This document shows positions 35,595-43,508 of a DNA stretch of 64,000 nucleotides, piece by piece. Every line of letters begins with the position of its first letter. Position 1 is the stretch's first letter. The notes under the pieces were generated by a model that worked only from the letters and a program-made list of their open reading frames with translations, was not told where the DNA came from and did no database searches. Both the position numbers and the translations under genes were made by a program. Source of the DNA: Undibacterium sp. CCC3.4 (GTDB lineage: Bacteria; Pseudomonadota; Gammaproteobacteria; Burkholderiales; Burkholderiaceae_D); assembly GCF_034347425.1 (NCBI RefSeq), contig NZ_CP133779.1, forward strand, positions 310,001-374,000, read 5' to 3'.

Positions 35595-36857
35595 ATGAAA
35601 CTTTCTTCCTTACTCAGTTATAGCTTGCTCCTGCTACCGGCCGCCTGCGGTGGTGGTGGTGGCAGTGCCGCACTGGCCAGCGGCACTACGCCGGTGACCG
35701 TGCCGGTCACACCACCAATCACGGTACCGGTCACCCCACCAGTAACACCGCCAGTCACGCCACCAGTGACCCCGCCGGTAGTCAGCACGCCACCGCCGCC
35801 CTTGACGCTGGCGCAAAAAGCCGCCGCCCTGAGCGCGCAGCTCGGCCTCGGCAAGCACCTCTTGCTCGGCTTGGGCTCGACCAGTGTGGCTGATATCAAT
35901 AAACAAAACCTGCACATAGAAATCTATGATCAGTATCTCAACGGCGTCGGCAGCACGGCGTGGCCGACTTGGAATAGCCCAAGCGGTGCCTATGTGCAAC
36001 TCGTGGCGGCGAATGCCGCCAGTCTCGGTGCCGTGCCTATGTTCACGCTCTACCAAATGGCCAGCAATGGCGATGGCAATCTGAGTGGTCTCAGTGATCC
36101 GATATTCATGACGGCCTATTGGGCTAATGTGAGCCTATTATTCCAGCAAATCAAAATTGTTGGCAAACCAGTGCTGGTCAATTTTGAGCCGGATTTCTGG
36201 GGCTATGCGCAGCGTTTGTCGAGCAATGCCGATCCCAGCACCGTCGCGGCCGTGGTCAGCAGCAATCCCGATTGCAGCACGCTGTCGAACGATGTCAAAG
36301 GTGTCGCCCAATGTTTGCTGCAAACTGCACGCAAGTATGCACCACTTGCCTACGTCGGCTTCCCGACTTCCTTGTTTCCCGACTTGGCCGGCACGGCCTT
36401 GGGATTCATGCAAAAACTCGGTGCCGACAAGGCCGATTTCATCGTCATGGAAACACTGGACCGCGATGCCGGTTGCTTTGAAAAAAGCGTTCAAGCAAGC
36501 TACTGCCAACGCAGCAGCAGCACGCCGTGGTATTGGGATGAAAATAATCTGAGCACGCCGAATTTCAGCCAACATCTGAGCCTGGCACAAACATATCACC
36601 AAGGTTTGCAATTACCTTTGCTATGGTGGCAAACGCCACTCGGCGCACCATCGGTGCAGCCCGGTGGCGTGGCCAATGCTTGGCGCGACAACCGCGCCCA
36701 TTATTTCCTCACCCATGCAACTGACTTGGTTGCCGTCGGCGGCTTTGGGGCTGTGTTCAGTGCCGGTGAGTCGCATCAAACCACCATCAATAGCGATGGG
36801 GGACAGTTCAAAACCCTGAGCAGCCAGTATTACGCTGCCCCGGCAGCCCTACCGTGA
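35595..36857 (+). CDS. Uncharacterised lipoprotein with a Thr-Pro-Pro-Val linker
   Basis: The 420-residue protein has a lipoprotein signal (LLLLPAAC, lipid on Cys18). A Gly-rich CGGGGG stretch and a proline-rich linker of VTPP-like repeats from about 31 to 70 follow; the linker is coded by imperfect 12-15 bp repeats at 35695-35780. The globular domain of about 350 residues contains ILIEIYDQYLNG-type and VLVNFEPDFWGYAQ segments (Glu and Asp near 200), VGFPTSLFPDLAG, ADFIVMETLDRDAG and LPLLWWQTPLGAP. Acidic residues after beta-strands of this sort recall TIM-barrel glycoside hydrolases, but I cannot assign a family. The start has no clear ribosome site. It is surface-anchored, and its 3' end overlaps the convergent epimerase gene by nine bases. 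Confidence 0.7.
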   Translation: MKLSSLLSYSLLLLPAACGGGGGSAALASGTTPVTVPVTPPITVPVTPPVTPPVTPPVTPPVVSTPPPPLTLAQKAAALSAQLGLGKHLLLGLGSTSVADINKQNLHIEIYDQYLNGVGSTAWPTWNSPSGAYVQLVAANAASLGAVPMFTLYQMASNGDGNLSGLSDPIFMTAYWANVSLLFQQIKIVGKPVLVNFEPDFWGYAQRLSSNADPSTVAAVVSSNPDCSTLSNDVKGVAQCLLQTARKYAPLAYVGFPTSLFPDLAGTALGFMQKLGADKADFIVMETLDRDAGCFEKSVQASYCQRSSSTPWYWDENNLSTPNFSQHLSLAQTYHQGLQLPLLWWQTPLGAPSVQPGGVANAWRDNRAHYFLTHATDLVAVGGFGAVFSAGESHQTTINSDGGQFKTLSSQYYAAPAALP

Positions 36858-37751
36858 CGCATAAAGATCGGCCAGCGCATCGGCCAAGCGCGTAAACCGA
36901 AAGCGGTAGCCAAGCGCGCTGATCTTGGCCGGCAGCACACGCTGTCCGCCCAGCAGCAAACTCGACATTTCCCCCATGGCAAGTCGCAATACGAAAGCGG
37001 GAATCAGCCACGGTGCCGGCCGGTGCAGCGCGTGCGCGAGCGCGGCGGTGAACTGGCGGTTCGATACAGGTTCCGGTGCCACCATATTGAAACACCCGGC
37101 GGCCTCGGTTTGCGTCAGCAAAAACCGCAGCATGTCGACGTAATCGGCCACATGAACCCAGCTCATCCACTGACTGCCCTGACCGAGGCGCGCGCCGAGT
37201 CCGAGCTGGAACGGCAGGTGCATTTTCTTGAGCATGCCGCCGCTTGCATCGAGCACTAAGCCAGTACGTAAGATGCAGGTGCGGATGCCCAGCGCGGCCG
37301 CCTGATTTGCTGCGGCTTCCCAATCAACACATAATTGCGCACTGAAATCGCCGCCGGCAGCGGCTTGCTCGCTCAGCGGGGTGGCACCGCTGTCACCATA
37401 AAAGCCGACCGCCGACCCACTGAGAAACACCTGGGGGCGTCGCTGTGCGGCATGGACTTTCTGTAATAATAATTCGGTCAGGGCGATTCGGCTAGTGCGC
37501 AGAATTTGCTGGCGTGCCGGACTCCAGCGCGCATCGGCGATCGCTTCGCCAGCTAAGTTGATGATGGCATCGAACACCATCTCACTGTGGTATTCATTGA
37601 GATCAGCCATGCTGTGCACGGCCGCACCACAGATGCTGGCGACCGTTTGCGGACGGCGGCTCAGTACCGTCAGTTGATGGCCGTCAGCCAACAAGGCTGC
37701 ACATAAACGACGGCCTATCATGCCGGTACCGCCAGTGATCAAAATGTGCAT
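36849..37751 (-). CDS. TIGR01777 family NAD-dependent epimerase (YfcH-like)
   Basis: The 300-residue protein belongs to the short-chain dehydrogenase fold with the Rossmann motif ILITGGTGMIGRRLCAALLADG at 3-24. It also has FDAIINLAGEAIADARWSPARQQILRTSR near 65-93 and FLSGSAVGFYGDSGATPLSEQA. The family ends with a DUF1731-like C-terminal piece, seen as VLPAKISALGYRFRFTRLADALADL. The substrate is unknown. It runs towards the lipoprotein gene with a nine-base overlap. Confidence 0.88.
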   Translation of the reverse strand: MHILITGGTGMIGRRLCAALLADGHQLTVLSRRPQTVASICGAAVHSMADLNEYHSEMVFDAIINLAGEAIADARWSPARQQILRTSRIALTELLLQKVHAAQRRPQVFLSGSAVGFYGDSGATPLSEQAAAGGDFSAQLCVDWEAAANQAAALGIRTCILRTGLVLDASGGMLKKMHLPFQLGLGARLGQGSQWMSWVHVADYVDMLRFLLTQTEAAGCFNMVAPEPVSNRQFTAALAHALHRPAPWLIPAFVLRLAMGEMSSLLLGGQRVLPAKISALGYRFRFTRLADALADLYASR

Positions 37752-37818
37752 GGCGAGTTTTCCACTGAAGTTGAAAACACATAGTGTAACTGTTTGCGCC
37801 CAAGGTCACCGAAGTGCT

Positions 37819-39588
37819 TCATCGCAGTTCGTCGAGAATTTTCAATTGCTCGTCAAAACTCCAAATGCGCCGAATTTCAATGACATCGTATTGATCGGCA
37901 ATCGCCGCTGGAAACACGGCATAACGGGCATTGAGGCGCACGATGTTGTTGATTGCCGCATCAAGATCGACGCGGCCAGTCGAGCGTAAAATCCTGATCT
38001 CCGTCACGCTGCCATCGCTGCGCAAGCCGATACTGACCAAGGCATCACCGCGCGCACGCTGCGCCGAGAGTTGGGAATAGTTGAGATTGCCATTGCGCTC
38101 AATTTTCTGCTTCCAGCTCTCTGCGTACATGCGCAACTGGATATCCTTTTCGCGGCTGCCCTGATCGCTATAGCGTCGTGGCACGAGAACGCTATCGCGT
38201 CGTGGCAAGGGCGGAACGGCGCGTAAATAATCGAGTCCGCGCTGCCTTGAGCGATTCGCCAAGTCGCTGCTCAAGTCTCCCTGCCCCACGGCGTCACTGA
38301 CGGCGCTGCGCTTGCCTAACTTGCCGTCGATGGTGCCGGAAAGCGCATCGCCGGGTTCGGCTTGGTTTCGTGCGACCAGCGCTGCGGCGGCTTGGGCGGC
38401 TTGGGTATCTTTCGCAGCTTGGGCGGCTTGGGCGGCTTGGGCGGCTTGGGCGGCTTGGGCGGCTTGGGCAGCTTGGGCATCTTTCTCAGCTTGGGCTGCT
38501 TGCACCTCCTGTTGAGCTCGAGCCAGCAACTCCTGCTCCTGCTGGCGGCGCTCGATAGCCGCAGCATGCTGCTTACGCAGTTGTTCGCGCTGCTGCACTT
38601 CTTCCTGCAATTGCTGTTCGAGTGCAGGGTCCGGCAGTGTCTGTTGCCGACGCTGTTGCGTGAGTTGCGTCAAACTGGCGGCGGCGGCCGCCAGACGCTC
38701 TTGCGTGGCGGCCGACTCGCGTTCTTGCTGCCTCGCCGCCTCATGAGCTTGCTGCAGACGTATTGCGGCTTCGGCCTCCTGCTTCGTCTCGCTCGATAAT
38801 TGCTGCAGCAAGTTCTGACGAGCAGGTAGATCGGCCTTGTGTTCGCTCAAATCCGGTGCAGCGATTGCCTTACGCCGAGTCGATTTCGCACGCGACGGTT
38901 CCGGTTCGGCCACGGGCACAGGTTCTGGCAAGCTTGCAGTCGGGATTTCAAGCGCCGGCACAACTGCAGGAGTAACAGCGGGAACAAGCAACGCTGCAAC
39001 AACCGCTGGGCTGGCAACTGAGGGCGTATCAACAGCAAGGCTCGCACTGGCCGCTTCAGGCACAGCAACCGGCAAGCTCGCAGCGCTAAGCCGCGTATCG
39101 CTACGCGCAGGATCTTCTGGGGCGCGCACGGCCACTACAAAATTCTCATCGCGATGGACATCCTGAGTAATCAGGTCGGGTAAATTCGCTAGCGGCAAAG
39201 CTGGTGGCGGTGGTGGTGGCGGCGGCAGCAAGCTTGCAGCACGATGCCGCCGTGATTTTTTCACTTTTTTCACAGGTGGCGGAACCGGACGAGCGGCCAA
39301 AATTTGCATGCCAGTAATTACGGCCGGGGGCGGCAGTGCAGTCGGCAAGCTACTGGAGGGCCTTAATTGCTCGAGCTCGGCAGTTGGCATCAAGTTCAAC
39401 ACCAAGGGTGCCGGCGTCTCGACGGCCGCCAGCACGGTCGTATTCTTGAGGCGCGCTGCACTTGGGGCTGCAAATTGCAAAGACAATAAGATCCCATGCA
39501 AGAGCAAGGATAAACACAAGGCGACGGCCAGACGCCTTCTGATAGGCTCAGAAAATGTGGTATCGGGTTTATTGACAAATACATTCAT
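37819..39588 (-). CDS. TonB-like protein with an Ala-Ala-Gln repeat stalk
   Basis: The 589-residue protein has one N-terminal transmembrane segment (RRLAVALCLSLLLHGILLSL near 18-37), a proline-rich region (PPPPPPPPAL near 124), a long Gln/Glu/Ala-rich coiled-coil stalk and a TonB-type C-terminal domain. That domain runs from about residue 490 and includes RMYAESWKQKIERNGNLNYS, ALVSIGLRSDGSVTEIRILRSTGRVDLDAAI and ARYAVFP. It could energise outer membrane receptors such as the one at 5.5 kb, or act like TolA; no exbB/exbD genes are adjacent. The stalk has a tract of AAQ units coded by a 9-bp tandem repeat. Confidence 0.85.
   Translation of the reverse strand: MNVFVNKPDTTFSEPIRRRLAVALCLSLLLHGILLSLQFAAPSAARLKNTTVLAAVETPAPLVLNLMPTAELEQLRPSSSLPTALPPPAVITGMQILAARPVPPPVKKVKKSRRHRAASLLPPPPPPPPALPLANLPDLITQDVHRDENFVVAVRAPEDPARSDTRLSAASLPVAVPEAASASLAVDTPSVASPAVVAALLVPAVTPAVVPALEIPTASLPEPVPVAEPEPSRAKSTRRKAIAAPDLSEHKADLPARQNLLQQLSSETKQEAEAAIRLQQAHEAARQQERESAATQERLAAAAASLTQLTQQRRQQTLPDPALEQQLQEEVQQREQLRKQHAAAIERRQQEQELLARAQQEVQAAQAEKDAQAAQAAQAAQAAQAAQAAQAAKDTQAAQAAAALVARNQAEPGDALSGTIDGKLGKRSAVSDAVGQGDLSSDLANRSRQRGLDYLRAVPPLPRRDSVLVPRRYSDQGSREKDIQLRMYAESWKQKIERNGNLNYSQLSAQRARGDALVSIGLRSDGSVTEIRILRSTGRVDLDAAINNIVRLNARYAVFPAAIADQYDVIEIRRIWSFDEQLKILDELR
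38417..38479 (+). repeat. Seven 9-bp tandem repeats inside the TonB-like gene
   Basis: GCTTGGGCG repeats in phase, seven units, the last two ending GCA. On the minus strand it codes for repeated Ala-Ala-Gln within the stalk. Because the unit is a multiple of three, copy number changes would lengthen or shorten the stalk without a frameshift. Confidence 0.9.
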
Positions 39589-39800
39589 TCGTTACGACAT
39601 CTTCCACAAAATTTTTTTGCAGATCGCCAAGCGATGCGACTACTTTACCATTGTACCGTTGCAAAAAACAACACAGCTTGTGCGTCGGGGCCAGCAAACC
39701 GAGCGACTGTGCCGATTTCGCCGCGCTGCGGCCCGGAATCGCTCAAGACATGCCATCGCGTCGGGCGCTATGATAACAAAACACGCGCTCAGGAGTAGCC

Positions 39801-40763
39801 ATGCACAGCATACACGTCATCGATTCGCATACCGGCGGTGAACCGACCCGCGTCATCATCGCCGGCGGCCCGGCGCTCGGCGGCGGCAGCGTTGCCGAGC
39901 AATTACAGCTCATGCGAGCGGAATTCGACCATTATCGCCGCGCCAGCGTGTGCGAGCCGCGCGGTGCCGATGTCCTCGTCGGCGCACTGGTCTGCCCGGC
40001 GCAGGATGCCGAATGCGTCGCCGGTGTGATTTTTTTCAACAATGTCGGCTACTTGGGCATGTGCGGACACGGACTGATAGGCTTCATCACGACTCTGGCA
40101 TATCAAGGAAAAATTGCTGTAGGGCGACACAAAATAGAAACTCCGGTCGGTATCGTCGCTGCCGAACTGCATGATGATCACAGTGTCAGCGTGCACAATG
40201 TACCGGCCTATCGCCATGCCCGCGCCGTCACGCTCGAAGTACCCGGCATCGGTACGGTCTGCGGCGACATCGCGTGGGGTGGCAACTGGTTTTTCCTCAT
40301 TGGCGAGCACCAACAAAGCTTGCACTTATCCAATGCAGCCGCACTTGGCAGCTATGCGCGCGCGGTGCGCTTGGCACTGGAACAGCTTGGCATACAGGGT
40401 GCCAACGGCGCGCCTATCGACCATATCGAACTCTTCGCCGCTGCTGCCGACAGCCGCAACGACAGTCGAAATTTCGTGCTTTGCCCGGGCGGCGCCTATG
40501 ATCGCTCGCCATGTGGCACTGGCACCAGCGCCAAGTTGGCCTGTCTGGCGGCAGATGGTGTACTCGCTCCGGGCCAGATATGGCGTCAGGAAAGTCTGAT
40601 CGGCAGCGTGTTTTGCGCCTCGTACCGCAGCGTCCAGAATGCTGCAGGACAGCCGCAACACATCTTGCCGGTCGTGCGCGGTAGCGCCTTCATCACCGCC
40701 GAGGCGCAGCTCTTGCTCGACCCGCGCGATCCCTTCATCTGGGGTATCACCAGCACGGCCTGA
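39801..40763 (+). CDS. Proline racemase superfamily, probable 4-hydroxyproline 2-epimerase
   Basis: The 320-residue cofactor-free epimerase has the two catalytic thiols: Cys88 in [13 protein letters not shown] and Cys238 in [13 protein letters not shown]. The start [15 protein letters not shown] is typical. Two catalytic Cys residues distinguish true racemases/epimerases from the Thr-containing dehydratases, and the length suits hydroxyproline epimerase (trans-4-hydroxy-L-proline to cis-4-hydroxy-D-proline). AGGAG stands six bases before the start. The neighbours are AraC and GntR regulators, but no D-amino acid oxidase or dehydratase genes of the hydroxyproline pathway adjoin it, so the substrate remains inferred. 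Confidence 0.85.
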   Translation: MHSIHVIDSHTGGEPTRVIIAGGPALGGGSVAEQLQLMRAEFDHYRRASVCEPRGADVLVGALVCPAQDAECVAGVIFFNNVGYLGMCGHGLIGFITTLAYQGKIAVGRHKIETPVGIVAAELHDDHSVSVHNVPAYRHARAVTLEVPGIGTVCGDIAWGGNWFFLIGEHQQSLHLSNAAALGSYARAVRLALEQLGIQGANGAPIDHIELFAAAADSRNDSRNFVLCPGGAYDRSPCGTGTSAKLACLAADGVLAPGQIWRQESLIGSVFCASYRSVQNAAGQPQHILPVVRGSAFITAEAQLLLDPRDPFIWGITSTA

Positions 40764-41534
40764 TTAAAGGCTCGCAATATGTACGCGGTAAGCGCTCGGA
40801 GTCATGCCGACGGTGGCTTTGAAGATGCGTGAAAACGCACTGTGATCCTGATAACCGCAAGTCAATGCGACCTCGGTGATACTGACGCCGGGGTCACTGA
40901 GTAAGCGTGCGGCGGCATCGAGTCGCAGTTTGAGCATCATCTGCCGTGGCGTGAGAGAGAAAATTTTTCGGAAGTGATGCTCGAGCCGCGCCACCGACAA
41001 GCCGCTCAAGGCCGCCAGCTCAGCCATCGATACGGCACGCGCATAATGCTCTTGTAGATACCGCAATGCCAGTGCGACAGCAGCAAACTGCGGATGCGGC
41101 CGATCCGGTGCCGCCAAATCGCGCGAAATACCGGTCATGCCGATAATGTTACGGCGCATATCATAGAGCGCAATCTTTTGCGTCAAACACCAACCTTGAC
41201 GCCGATTTGTGTAAAGGTGTAACTCGAGTTGATCAAATAATTGCCGTTTCCCACTCAGCACCAAGGCATCCTGAGCGGCATAACTGGCCGCCAGCCCAGC
41301 CGGAAACAGCGCCTCGGCAGTTCGCCCGAGCACGGCCTGCTTGCTGCGCAAACCGCAGCGTTGTACCAAGGTCTGATTGACTACCACATAGCGACCGGCA
41401 CAATCTTTGACAAAAAACACGATATCGCTCATGCGATCGAACAAGGCTTCGGCAAAAAACACATCAGCGACTTGGCGCGCTAATTGGGCACTGGCGGCAG
41501 CCGTCAATCGCACGGCATCGTCCTTGACAGGCAT
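40764..41534 (-). CDS. AraC-family regulator with N-terminal PAS domain
   Basis: The 256-residue regulator has a PAS-like domain at about 25-130 (ALFDRMSDIVFFVKDCAGRYVVVNQTLVQ, later LFDQLELHLYTNRRQGWCLTQKIALYDMRRNIIGMTGISRD). A C-terminal AraC double HTH domain follows from about 155 (LQEHYARAVSMAELAALSGLSVARLEHHFRK, then VALTCGYQDHSAFSRIFKATVGMTPSAYR). The last codon abuts the stop of the epimerase gene, tail to tail with no gap. The similar PAS-AraC proteins near hydroxyproline genes make it the likely regulator, by context only. Confidence 0.9.
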   Translation of the reverse strand: MPVKDDAVRLTAAASAQLARQVADVFFAEALFDRMSDIVFFVKDCAGRYVVVNQTLVQRCGLRSKQAVLGRTAEALFPAGLAASYAAQDALVLSGKRQLFDQLELHLYTNRRQGWCLTQKIALYDMRRNIIGMTGISRDLAAPDRPHPQFAAVALALRYLQEHYARAVSMAELAALSGLSVARLEHHFRKIFSLTPRQMMLKLRLDAAARLLSDPGVSITEVALTCGYQDHSAFSRIFKATVGMTPSAYRVHIASL

Positions 41535-41735
41535 AGCAGGTATCCATCCTCAGCGACGCAAACAAGCTGGCAAGAAACTTGGCTGCGCCAGGTAAAATTG
41601 CTCAAAGACAAAAAATAAGGCGGCGATTTAGTAGAAAACAGCGCGTTAATTTGTCATTTACACTTTAAACAAAGTAATATTCAGAGTTAAGCGGGTATCA
41701 TCAGTATTACTCTTTCGTTCAGCCAAGGTCCGTTC

Positions 41736-42404
41736 ATGCTCAACCCTCCCTCCACGTCGCTCGCGCCGGTGCAAAAAAAACGCGCAGCAGACATCGCTTA
41801 CGACGCCATCGAGAGCATGATCGTCACGATGGAATTAATACCCGGCGCCCCCATCATCGAAGCGGCGCTGATGGAAAAAACCGGACTCGGGCGTACCCCT
41901 CTGCGCGAAGCCCTGATGCGCATGTCTTCCAACGGCTTGATCACGCCGATGCCACGACGCGGCCTCATCGTCAGTCAGATCGAAGTCAAGGAACACCTTA
42001 CCCTGCTCGAAACTCGGCGCGTGATCGAACGCTTGATCATCCAACGCGCGGCACAACATGTCAGCGCCGAACAGCGCAAGCAACTCGTCAGCTGTGCCGA
42101 ACAAATGCTGATTGCGGCCAAACGGCATACGCTGGCTGAATACATGGCGGCCGATCAAGCCTTTGACCATATCGTGCACGATGCCTGCCTCAATCCGTCT
42201 GCCGTTGCGGCCGTCATACCCTTAATCATCAAAAGCCGTCGCTTTTGGTACGCCTACCAACATGAGGGCGATATTGAAGAATGCGCGCGCTGCCACTTGT
42301 TAATCGCCAAAGCGATTGCCAAGGGCAATGTGGAATTGGCCGGCAAATCGTCCGATGGTCTGCTCAATTATCTGGAGTCCTTCACGCGCTTGTCTATCCA
42401 CTGA
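41736..42404 (+). CDS. GntR-family regulator with FCD domain
   Basis: The 222-residue protein has a winged helix at about 18-80 (AYDAIESMIVTMELIPGAPIIEAALMEKTGLGRTPLREALMRM) and an FadR-like C-terminal FCD domain rich in helices and metal-binding His residues (FDHIVHDACLNPSAV near 143-157, and late CARCHLLIAKAI). FCD regulators commonly control amino-acid or organic-acid catabolism. It is divergent from the PAS-AraC gene with 201 bases between, and may share its target pathway. AAGG precedes the ATG. Confidence 0.9.
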   Translation: MLNPPSTSLAPVQKKRAADIAYDAIESMIVTMELIPGAPIIEAALMEKTGLGRTPLREALMRMSSNGLITPMPRRGLIVSQIEVKEHLTLLETRRVIERLIIQRAAQHVSAEQRKQLVSCAEQMLIAAKRHTLAEYMAADQAFDHIVHDACLNPSAVAAVIPLIIKSRRFWYAYQHEGDIEECARCHLLIAKAIAKGNVELAGKSSDGLLNYLESFTRLSIH

Positions 42405-42410
42405 GGCGTT

Positions 42411-43346
42411 TCAGTCGGCCGGCTCGGTGTCGGCTTGCGGCATACTGCTGGTGATATCCTTACCCTGCCCTAACAAGAGCGGTGGCACATAGGTCGCCAG
42501 CAAATGTTGGCGGCTGGCAGGTGTTTCCAAGCTCACCCGTCCCAAGGCTCCGCTGCGATAATCGAGCAGTAAAGTGTGCGAGGCTTTTTCAAAATCCCAT
42601 TCGCCGCCTTTGAGCTTGTAACCGCGTTTCTTCGCCACCCCTTCGACCACCGCCACGGCATCCATGCCGGCCAGGGTAAAGCCATAACGCGTGACCAAGG
42701 ATTGCGGATAATGCTGCAGCAATTGCTCGGCCAAGAAAGTAGCGATCTCTTCTTCGATCAAGGCATTGATGCCGATCGCATGGCTGGCAGCGAGCATCAA
42801 ACCATCGGTAGGATGGGCAATCTTGGGCCACAACATCCCCGGCGTATCGGTCAAAATCATATTACTGCCCAGATATAAACGCTGCTGCGTCTTGGTCACA
42901 GCCGGTTCATCGCCGACTTTGGCCACGCGCTTTTTGAGCAAGGCGTTCATCAAGGTCGACTTACCGACATTGGGAATCCCCATGATCATCATACGTAAAG
43001 GCTTGGTCGGCACGCCGCGATGCGGTGCCATTTTCAGCGCAAAGCCGGGCACCTTGGCAACATCGGCCGGCTTCTTGCAACTCATCGCCACTGCATACAC
43101 ATCTTTTTGGGCATTATAAAAATCGAGCCAAAGCTGGGTCGCGTGGGGATCAGCCAGATCGGCTTTATTGAGAATTTTCAGGCAAGGACGCTGCCGAAAC
43201 AAACGCAGCGACTCCACCATAGGATTGCAACTGGCCTGAGGAATCCGCGCATCGAGTACTTCGATGACCAGATCGGTATTTTCCATGGTTTCCGCCGCCT
43301 TCTTGCGGGCGGCGTTCATGTGGCCGGGGAACCATTGTATAGACAT
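42411..43346 (-). CDS. rbgA: Ribosome biogenesis GTPase (YlqF/RbgA type)
   Basis: The 311-residue circularly permuted GTPase has the G4 motif ILNKADL (near 62-68) ahead of G1 GIPNVGKSTLMNAL (near 125-138) and G3 DTPGMLWP. The start MSIQWFPGHMNAARKKA is the family signature and fixes the start at 43346; an upstream ATG would add 29 residues. It assembles the large ribosomal subunit. Followed tail to tail by the GntR gene at six bases. Confidence 0.93.
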   Translation of the reverse strand: MSIQWFPGHMNAARKKAAETMENTDLVIEVLDARIPQASCNPMVESLRLFRQRPCLKILNKADLADPHATQLWLDFYNAQKDVYAVAMSCKKPADVAKVPGFALKMAPHRGVPTKPLRMMIMGIPNVGKSTLMNALLKKRVAKVGDEPAVTKTQQRLYLGSNMILTDTPGMLWPKIAHPTDGLMLAASHAIGINALIEEEIATFLAEQLLQHYPQSLVTRYGFTLAGMDAVAVVEGVAKKRGYKLKGGEWDFEKASHTLLLDYRSGALGRVSLETPASRQHLLATYVPPLLLGQGKDITSSMPQADTEPAD

Positions 43347-43457
43347 GCCTGTTCTTCTTTTTTGCGAAATCAAAGCGATATTGTACGGAACTATGCCGCC
43401 ATTGACCCAAAAGTTTACATTTCTCGTGCTCAAAGCCGGTAAAACCAGTGTGCAGAC

Positions 43458-43488
43458 AACAAAACGCGCACCGAAAAACAGTGCGCGC
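43458..43488 (-). terminator. Terminator after the S53 peptidase gene
   Basis: On the minus strand CGCGCAC (43487-43481), a nine-base loop and GTGCGCG (43471-43465), followed by TTTTGTTG, lie about 20 bases after the peptidase stop. Confidence 0.7.
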
Positions 43489-43508
43489 CGGGCTAGCTCA
43501 GGCCCGTT

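Noticed and set aside
35695..35780. Short repeats in the lipoprotein gene as a possible CRISPR or regulatory repeat
   Set aside because: They are coding repeats for the Thr-Pro-Pro-Val linker, with no spacer pattern.
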